Below, piece by piece: positions 6,085-10,313 of a stretch of DNA of 10,313 bases. This DNA is from JACCUZ01 sp038246575 (GTDB lineage Bacteria > Actinomycetota > Actinomycetes > JACCUZ01). Under the pieces are notes generated by a model. The model made no database searches, was not told where the DNA came from, and saw only the letters and a program-made list of their open reading frames with translations. Location of the stretch: positions 1-10,313 of the forward strand of contig JBBRVU010000155.1 of NCBI GenBank assembly GCA_038246575.1, given 5' to 3'. The position numbers were made by a program, and so were the translations under genes. Numbering within the stretch: position 1 is the first letter of the stretch; each line of letters opens with the position of its first letter.

Positions 6085-7410
6085 ATGGGTGCAGGACCGC
6101 AGAACTACCCCTATCAGGAGCTCGAGTTCGCCAAGGACGGTTCGCCCGTCCACCACGAGCAGGCGGATGCCGTGCGCGCGCTGGCCGACCAGGTCACCGA
6201 CGTCGTGGTCATCTCCCACGGGTGGAACAACGACATGGACGAGGCGCGGGTGCTCTACCGCAACCTGTTTGCGAGCATGGATGCCGTCCAGCAGGGTGGT
6301 GGAGTGGCTGTGGGGGACAGGTCGATCGGCGTGGTCGGCGTCCTCTGGCCGTCGAAGAGGTTCGCGGATGCCGAGCTGATCCCCGGTGGCGCGGCGGGGA
6401 TCGGCGATGCCGACCCAGCCCTTCCCGGGGACCTGCGAGCGATGGCCGGCGCCTTCGATGCTCCCGATGCTGAGGCGACTCTCGACCGTGCGGCGACGCT
6501 CGCGGACCGGCTGGAGGGTTCACCGAAGGCGCAGCGGGAGTATGCCGACCTCCTGCGATCCCTGGTGAGCGCCGACGCCTCCGAGCCCGCCGATGCTTCG
6601 GACGAGCTGTTCGCCCTCGACGGGTCTGAGCTCCTGGACCGGCTCCAGGCGGCGATGCTGAGCCTGTCACTCGGGGCCGTGCCCGCGGCTGCCGGTGGGG
6701 CGATGGGGCTCGGTGGCGTGGACGGCGGCGGGAACGGCGCTGCCGCCGGCCTCGGCTCGGCCCTTTCCCACGCATGGTCGACGGGACGATCGCTGCTGAA
6801 CTTCGTCACCTACTACGAGATGAAGGCACGCGCCGGCCGGATCGGGTCCGGCTCCGTCGCCCCGGTGCTGCACACCCAGGTCGCAGGCCGCGCGACCCTG
6901 CACCTCGTGGGGCACAGCTTCGGCGCGCGCCTGGTCACGGCGGCAGCGGACGCCGTGCCTGGTGCGAAGTCGGTCGGCTCACTGAGCCTGCTCCAAGCAG
7001 CGTTCTCGCACAACTCCTTTGCCAAGGAGTGGCAGCCGGGGCGGCCCGGCGGCTTCCGCCGGATGGTCGACGAGCACCGCGTCTCGGGGTCGACGATCAT
7101 CACCCATACCCGCAACGACAAGGCCGTCGGCATCGCGTACGCCATCGCCTCGAGCATCGCCGACCAGGCGACCTCGGGCCTCGGCGACGCCGACAGCCCC
7201 TTCGGTGGCCTGGGCAGCAACGGCGCTCAGCACACCCCGGAAGCCGACGGCGGACAGGCGCTTCAGGACGTCGGCGCGAGCTACCACTTCGCGGGGGGCG
7301 GCATCCACAACCTGCTGGCCGACCGGTTCGTCTCGGGTCACAGTGACGTCAGCAACCCCCAGGTCGCCAACGCGGTCCTCCAGAACATCCTCGCCGCGCC
7401 ACGGCCCTGA
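6085..7410 (+). CDS. Alpha/beta-fold serine hydrolase, intracellular
   Basis: The 441-residue product has the features of an alpha/beta hydrolase. There is an oxyanion-type HG motif (VVVISHGWNND, H45-G46), a nucleophile elbow GHSFGA (S278), a probable acid in THTRNDKAVG (D345) and a probable catalytic His in VSGHSDVSNPQV (H419). The opening HGWNND with a following helix recalls the DUF900-like/lipase-like branch. Between strand and elbow there is a long insertion (~95-265), rich in Ala/Asp/Glu and then in Gly/Ala (~200-227). It could be a lid or a membrane-touching flap. There is no signal peptide. The substrate (lipid, ester or peptide) cannot be told. It is coupled to the protease gene upstream. 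No terminator is visible after it; the sequence runs straight into the remnant of another gene. The product could be a protease substrate or a second effector. Confidence 0.85.
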   Translation: MGAGPQNYPYQELEFAKDGSPVHHEQADAVRALADQVTDVVVISHGWNNDMDEARVLYRNLFASMDAVQQGGGVAVGDRSIGVVGVLWPSKRFADAELIPGGAAGIGDADPALPGDLRAMAGAFDAPDAEATLDRAATLADRLEGSPKAQREYADLLRSLVSADASEPADASDELFALDGSELLDRLQAAMLSLSLGAVPAAAGGAMGLGGVDGGGNGAAAGLGSALSHAWSTGRSLLNFVTYYEMKARAGRIGSGSVAPVLHTQVAGRATLHLVGHSFGARLVTAAADAVPGAKSVGSLSLLQAAFSHNSFAKEWQPGRPGGFRRMVDEHRVSGSTIITHTRNDKAVGIAYAIASSIADQATSGLGDADSPFGGLGSNGAQHTPEADGGQALQDVGASYHFAGGGIHNLLADRFVSGHSDVSNPQVANAVLQNILAAPRP

Positions 7411-7749
7411 GCCACTGACCCGCTGCGCGACTACGAGCGGGGACTGGCCGCGCTCGAGACCGTGCAGCACCGGGGTTGTCGAGTCCTGATACCGGGTCAT
7501 GGTGCCGTCGCGACCGGCGCGGACATCGCAACTCGCTTCCGCCAGGATCGGTCGTACCTTCACTCGCTGCGCCAACCCGACCCCGTGCACGACCCGCGCC
7601 TCGACCCGTACGCCGCCTACGGGCCGGATTGGCTCATCCCCGAGCACCACGCGCAGCGTGCCTGGTGCCGTGACCGGCGCACGCCCGACGACCCGACCGG
7701 GATGCCGGGTGAGGGCTCGGCGCTGCCTCACTGGCGTTCAGGTGGATGA
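7411..7749 (+). pseudogene. C-terminal remnant of an MBL-fold metallo-hydrolase
   Basis: Directly after the hydrolase stop, in the same frame, an open stretch reads ATDPLRDYERGLAALETV, then RVLIPGHGAVATGADI, then RFRQDRSYLHSLR, then DPRL and W-x-x-P-E-H-H. This is the pattern of the last ~100 residues of actinobacterial beta-lactamase-fold hydrolases. The DPL-x-DY helix, the PGHG metal-ligand loop and a C-terminal helical region are recognisable. The N-terminal half, with the H-x-H-x-D-H zinc motif, is absent here and I did not find it elsewhere in the window. No start with a good ribosome site is visible (GTG 7462 would begin inside the fold). The stop is TGA 7747-7749. I read it as a gene cut by a rearrangement whose junction lies at about 7410. 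A short live gene is less likely. Confidence 0.65.
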
Positions 7750-7767
7750 CCAAGAGGGCTCTGGGGC

Positions 7768-7798
7768 TTGACGCCCGTCGCGAGGAGGTACGTATGTT
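7768..7798 (+). promoter_or_regulatory. etfB: Possible promoter for the etf operon
   Basis: TTGACG (7768-7773) resembles a -35 box, and TATGTT (7793-7798) fits the TANNNT -10 pattern, with a 19-base spacer (longer than ideal). It would give an RNA starting near 7805, about 145 bases before the etfB start. The same stretch also contains a strong ribosome site and an ATG, so the reading is not unique. Confidence 0.35.
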
Positions 7799-7809
7799 AC
7801 CGACGGGTA
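7774..7809 (+). promoter_or_regulatory. Inverted repeats around the etf promoter
   Basis: CCCGTCG (7774-7780) and CGACGGG (7801-7807) are perfect complements 20 bases apart, with AGGAGG and an ATG between them. A second, tighter dyad TACC-GACG-GGTA (7798-7809) overlaps the right arm and the presumed transcription start. Either could be an operator for a repressor, or the first could form an RNA hairpin that displays the ribosome site in its loop. Confidence 0.35.
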
Positions 7810-7949
7810 CGGAAAAGAGTGGTGAACGCTACGCCGCCCAGGGGCCATCTGGGGGCGCGGGCCCGCCGTGGTCACGGGTACCGTCAGCACCACGGGGCAG
7901 ACCACGTTGGCGCTCACCCCCCCGGCGCCAGGGAACGATGGGTAGCACC

Positions 7950-8729
7950 ATGCAGATCGTCGTGTTGGTGAAGCACGTCCCCGAGCCGACGGCCACATGG
8001 TCGTTCTCGCCTGACCACACGCTCGACCGCGGCGCCGTCGCGGGACGGCTCTCCGAGCTCGACGAGTACGCCGTCGAGCAGGCCGCACGCCTCGTCGAGG
8101 GTGGGCTCGACGCGCAGATCACCTACCTCACCGTCGGACCCCAGCCCGCCCGGGACGGCCTGCTCAAGGCGCTCGCGATCGGCGGCGACAGGGCTGTGCA
8201 CGTGATGGACGACGCCATCCGCGGCTCGGACTCCCTCTCCACCTCACTGGTGCTCGCCAAGGCGCTCGAACACCTCGGCTTCGACCTCGTCCTCGCGGGG
8301 ATGTCGTCGACCGATGCCGAGATGTCGGTCGTGCCGTCGATGGTCGCCGAGCGCCTCGGGGTCGGCCAGGCCACCTTCGCCGGGTCGTTGTCCGTGGACG
8401 GCACGACGGTCTCGATCACCCGCGAGGGCGACACGGCGACCGAGCACGTGCGTGTCGAGCTGCCCGCGGTGGTGTCGATCACCGACCAGACCGACGAGGC
8501 CCGCTACCCCGCCTTCCGGGCGATCATGATGGCCAAGAAGAAGCCGATCGAGACCCTCACGCTCGCCGACCTGGGGGTCGACCCCGGTGCGGTCGGGCTG
8601 GCGGCGGCCGCCACCCGCGTCGTCTCCGTGTCCCCTGCGCCTGCCAGGGCTGCCGGTGCCGTCGTCGTCGACGACGGCACCGGCGCAGCGCAGCTCGCCG
8701 ACTTCCTCACCGCCCGCGGCGCCCTGTGA
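7950..8729 (+). CDS. etfB: Electron transfer flavoprotein beta subunit
   Basis: The 259-residue beta subunit pairs with the alpha subunit to form the soluble ETF dimer. ETF takes electrons from acyl-CoA and related dehydrogenases in the cytoplasm. The N-terminus MQIVVLVKHVPEP is the family opening. The AMP-binding side is seen at GMSSTDAEMSVVPSMVAERLG (117-137). The conserved C-terminal part reads VELPAVVSITDQTDEARYPA and then AIMMAKKKPIE (169-201). The start was chosen by family fit. ATG 7938 (four codons earlier) has AGGGA only 3 bases away, and ATG 7950 has no clear ribosome site. A third in-frame ATG at 7794 has a strong AGGAGG but would add a 52-residue Arg/Pro/Gly-rich extension not expected in the family. 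It heads an etfB-etfA-etfD operon. Confidence 0.96.
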   Translation: MQIVVLVKHVPEPTATWSFSPDHTLDRGAVAGRLSELDEYAVEQAARLVEGGLDAQITYLTVGPQPARDGLLKALAIGGDRAVHVMDDAIRGSDSLSTSLVLAKALEHLGFDLVLAGMSSTDAEMSVVPSMVAERLGVGQATFAGSLSVDGTTVSITREGDTATEHVRVELPAVVSITDQTDEARYPAFRAIMMAKKKPIETLTLADLGVDPGAVGLAAAATRVVSVSPAPARAAGAVVVDDGTGAAQLADFLTARGAL

Positions 8730-8731
8730 CC

Positions 8732-8746
8732 GGGGGCCGGACCCCC
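8732..8746 (+). other. GC hairpin between etfB and etfA
   Basis: GGGGG (8732-8736) and CCCCC (8742-8746) can pair around five bases, beginning two bases after the etfB stop. The gap to etfA is 101 bases, long for two subunits of one complex. The hairpin may protect or attenuate the messenger. No T-run follows. Confidence 0.3.
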
Positions 8747-8830
8747 TCGGCGTCGGCACCTCGTCGAGCACCGTGGTCCGCAGCGCCCACCGCATTCACC
8801 GTCGTGCCAGACCACCGGTAGGAGACCCCC

Positions 8831-9793
8831 GTGTCCGAGATCCTCGTCCTCGCCGAGCTCACCCCCAGCGGAGTCCGCAACGCCACCCTCGAGCTGCTCA
8901 CCATCGCCCGCCGTCTCGGCGCGCCCAGTGCCATCGTCTGTGGCGACGCCACCGACGACGTCGTCGCCCGGCTCGGGGAGTACGGCGCCACGACCGTGTA
9001 TGCCGTGTCGGCACCGGAGATCGAGCAGTTCCTCAGCCTCCCCAAGGCCGAGGCCGTCGTCACGATCGCCCAGCGGGTCGAGCCGGCCGCGATCCTGGTC
9101 ACCTCCGGCCCCGAGGGCAAGGATGTCGCCGCCCGGGTGGCGGTCCGGTTGGACAGCGGCCTGGTCACCGACGCCGTCGACGTCGTGGCTGACGACGGCA
9201 CGATCACGTCGACCCAGTCGGTCTTCGCCGGCACGTTCCACGTGCGCTCCGAGGTCGTCCGCGGCATCCCGGTCATCACGGTCATGCCCAACGCCGTCAC
9301 GGCGCAGGCCGCTCCGGAGCAGCCGAGGGTCGAGACCGTCGACGTCGAGTTCACCGACCGTGACCGAGGCGCGGCGGTGACCAGTCGCACTCCGAAGACC
9401 ACCAGTGCCCGACCCGACCTGGCCGACGCTTCCGTGATCGTCGCGGGTGGCCGCGGCGTCGGCTCCGAGGCGGGCCTCGGTGTCATCGAGGCCCTGGCCG
9501 ACGCACTCGGCGGAGCCGTCGGGGTGACCCGCGCCGTCAGCGACCTGCACTGGGCCCCCCACGACCTCCAGATCGGGCAGACCGGCAAGACGGTCGCACC
9601 TGCCCTGTACCTCGCCGCCGGAGTCTCCGGTGCCATCCAGCACCGCGCCGGGATGCAGTCGAGCAAGACGATCGTCGCGGTCAACAAGGACCCGAAGGCC
9701 CCCATCTTCTCGATCGCGGACTTCGGTGTCGTCGGAGACCTCCACACCGTCATCCCCGCGCTCATCGACGAGATCGGCAAGCGCCGGGCCTGA
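8831..9793 (+). CDS. etfA: Electron transfer flavoprotein alpha subunit
   Basis: The start is GTG 8831, with AGGAG (8821-8825) 5 bases upstream. The 320 residues match the full family length. The N-terminal domain (1-~190) begins MSEILVLAELTPSG. The C-terminal FAD domain (~195-320) carries IVAGGRGVGSEAG (203-215), R234, the phosphate-binding GQTGKTVAPALY (249-260), GVSGAIQHRAGMQSSKTIVA (264-283), NKDPKAPIFSIADFGVVGD (285-303) and a C-terminal helix. It holds the FAD that accepts electrons from dehydrogenases and passes them to a membrane oxidoreductase. The start of a likely acceptor gene, etfD, follows 42 bases later. All key FAD contacts are present, so the protein should be active. Confidence 0.98.
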   Translation: MSEILVLAELTPSGVRNATLELLTIARRLGAPSAIVCGDATDDVVARLGEYGATTVYAVSAPEIEQFLSLPKAEAVVTIAQRVEPAAILVTSGPEGKDVAARVAVRLDSGLVTDAVDVVADDGTITSTQSVFAGTFHVRSEVVRGIPVITVMPNAVTAQAAPEQPRVETVDVEFTDRDRGAAVTSRTPKTTSARPDLADASVIVAGGRGVGSEAGLGVIEALADALGGAVGVTRAVSDLHWAPHDLQIGQTGKTVAPALYLAAGVSGAIQHRAGMQSSKTIVAVNKDPKAPIFSIADFGVVGDLHTVIPALIDEIGKRRA

Positions 9794-9835
9794 GCCACGT
9801 CCAGTCAGAGGGCACCACAACAGGGAGTGTGATCG

Positions 9836-10313
9836 ATGGCGATCGTCAGGGTGGTCCTCGGCGTGGGCATGACCGTCGTGCTGCTCGGGATCGCCGGCGC
9901 GCGCTTGTGGTTCCTGTACCGGGTCGGCGCCTCGGCGCAGCCGTTGGAGCCCGGCCGCAGAGGGAAGACAGGGGACATCGCCCGCGCGGAGGTCATCGAG
10001 GTCGCCGGGCAACGCAAGCTGTTGCAGTGGACCGCACCGGGGCTGGCGCACTTCGCCGTCTTCTGGGGGTTCCTCGTCCTCGTCCTGACCATCATCGAGG
10101 GGTACGGAGCGCTGTTCTCGTCGACCTTCCAGATCCCCGTCATCGGCAACTGGCCGGCGCTCGGCTTCGTCGAGGACCTCTTCGCGGTCTTCTGCCTGCT
10201 CGCCGTCGTCGCGTTCACGGTCATCCGACTGCGCGAGTCGCCCAAGGAGCAGGGTCGCTCGTCCCGGTTCTTCGGCTCGCACCTCGGGGCCGCGTGGTTC
10301 ACCCTCTTCATGA
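9836..10313 (+). CDS. etfD: EtfD-like membrane iron-sulfur oxidoreductase (3' partial)
   Basis: The start is ATG 9836, with AGGGAG (9822-9827) 8 bases upstream. The frame is open to the window end, giving 159 residues of a protein that should be several hundred longer. The visible part is the membrane domain: helix 1 (about 4-30, VVLGVGMTVVLLGIAGARLW), a basic loop with the family stretch VAGQRKLLQWTAPGLAHFAV (from ~60), helix 2 (~70-90), then FQIPVIGNW, helix 3 (~118-138), and SRFFGSHLGAAWF leading into the next helix. This is the front of the (Fe-S)-binding, heterodisulfide-reductase-related protein found next to etfBA and represented by M. tuberculosis EtfD (Rv0338c), which links ETF to the menaquinone pool. 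The 4Fe-4S and CCG domains would lie outside the window, so the assignment rests on the membrane part and on context. Confidence 0.82.
   Translation, partial: MAIVRVVLGVGMTVVLLGIAGARLWFLYRVGASAQPLEPGRRGKTGDIARAEVIEVAGQRKLLQWTAPGLAHFAVFWGFLVLVLTIIEGYGALFSSTFQIPVIGNWPALGFVEDLFAVFCLLAVVAFTVIRLRESPKEQGRSSRFFGSHLGAAWFTLFM

Noticed and set aside
2445..7434. 8-bp direct repeat GCGACTAC at 2446-2453 and 7427-7434, flanking the four-gene block like a target-site duplication
   Set aside because: Eight bases in GC-rich DNA is expected by chance at this search size. The left copy overlaps the kinase stop codon, and no MBL front half lies to its left.
8504..10282. A 592-residue open frame on the minus strand opposite etfB, etfA and etfD
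   Set aside because: Its translation is a run of Asp, Gly, Arg and Val with no recognisable domain. It arises from G/C-biased third positions of the real genes on the other strand.
1..10313. CRISPR array, tRNA or rRNA genes, transposase or integrase genes
   Set aside because: No regularly spaced repeats, no RNA-gene signatures and no recombinase motifs were seen. The evidence for mobility is only the truncated MBL gene.

Overview
The window comes from a high-GC Gram-positive bacterium of the Actinomycetota. The evidence is strongly G/C-biased codons, GTG starts, AGGAGG-type ribosome sites, and an etfB-etfA-etfD cluster of the actinobacterial type. A family such as Intrasporangiaceae or Nocardioidaceae is a guess; the sequence does not fix a genus.

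Layout. (1) Positions 2-814 (+) hold the end of a gene entering from the left. It encodes a membrane-anchored protein with a PknH-sensor-like outer domain. (2) Positions 912-2261 (+) encode a secreted vanadium-dependent haloperoxidase/PAP2-family enzyme with all expected vanadate-site residues. (3) Positions 2262-2449 form a convergent gap packed with stem-loops, including a good terminator and a 28-bp near-perfect palindrome. (4) Positions 4391-2450 (-) hold two genes in series: a four-helix membrane protein with a large cytoplasmic domain, then a small P-loop kinase-like protein. (5) Positions 4392-4600 are a divergent promoter region with a widely spaced inverted repeat. (6) Positions 4601-7410 (+) hold two translationally coupled genes. 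The first is a subtilisin-like serine protease with a propeptide-like N-terminus but no signal peptide. The second is an alpha/beta hydrolase, also without a signal peptide. (7) Positions 7411-7749 hold the C-terminal remnant of an MBL-fold metallo-hydrolase whose front half is missing. (8) Positions 7750-7949 are a structured leader or promoter region. (9) Positions 7950-10313 (+) hold etfB, etfA and the start of an etfD-like membrane iron-sulfur oxidoreductase, a route for electrons from acyl-CoA dehydrogenases to the quinone pool.

The two ends look like ordinary chromosome. The middle (about 2450-7410) looks accessory: divergent genes of patchy type end exactly where a metabolic gene has lost its front. 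The best candidate for an undescribed system is the four-gene middle block: membrane protein, P-loop kinase, cytosolic pro-subtilase and intracellular serine hydrolase. A protease-controlled, membrane-acting system (defence or stress response) is a reasonable hypothesis, but nothing in the sequence proves that these genes work together.
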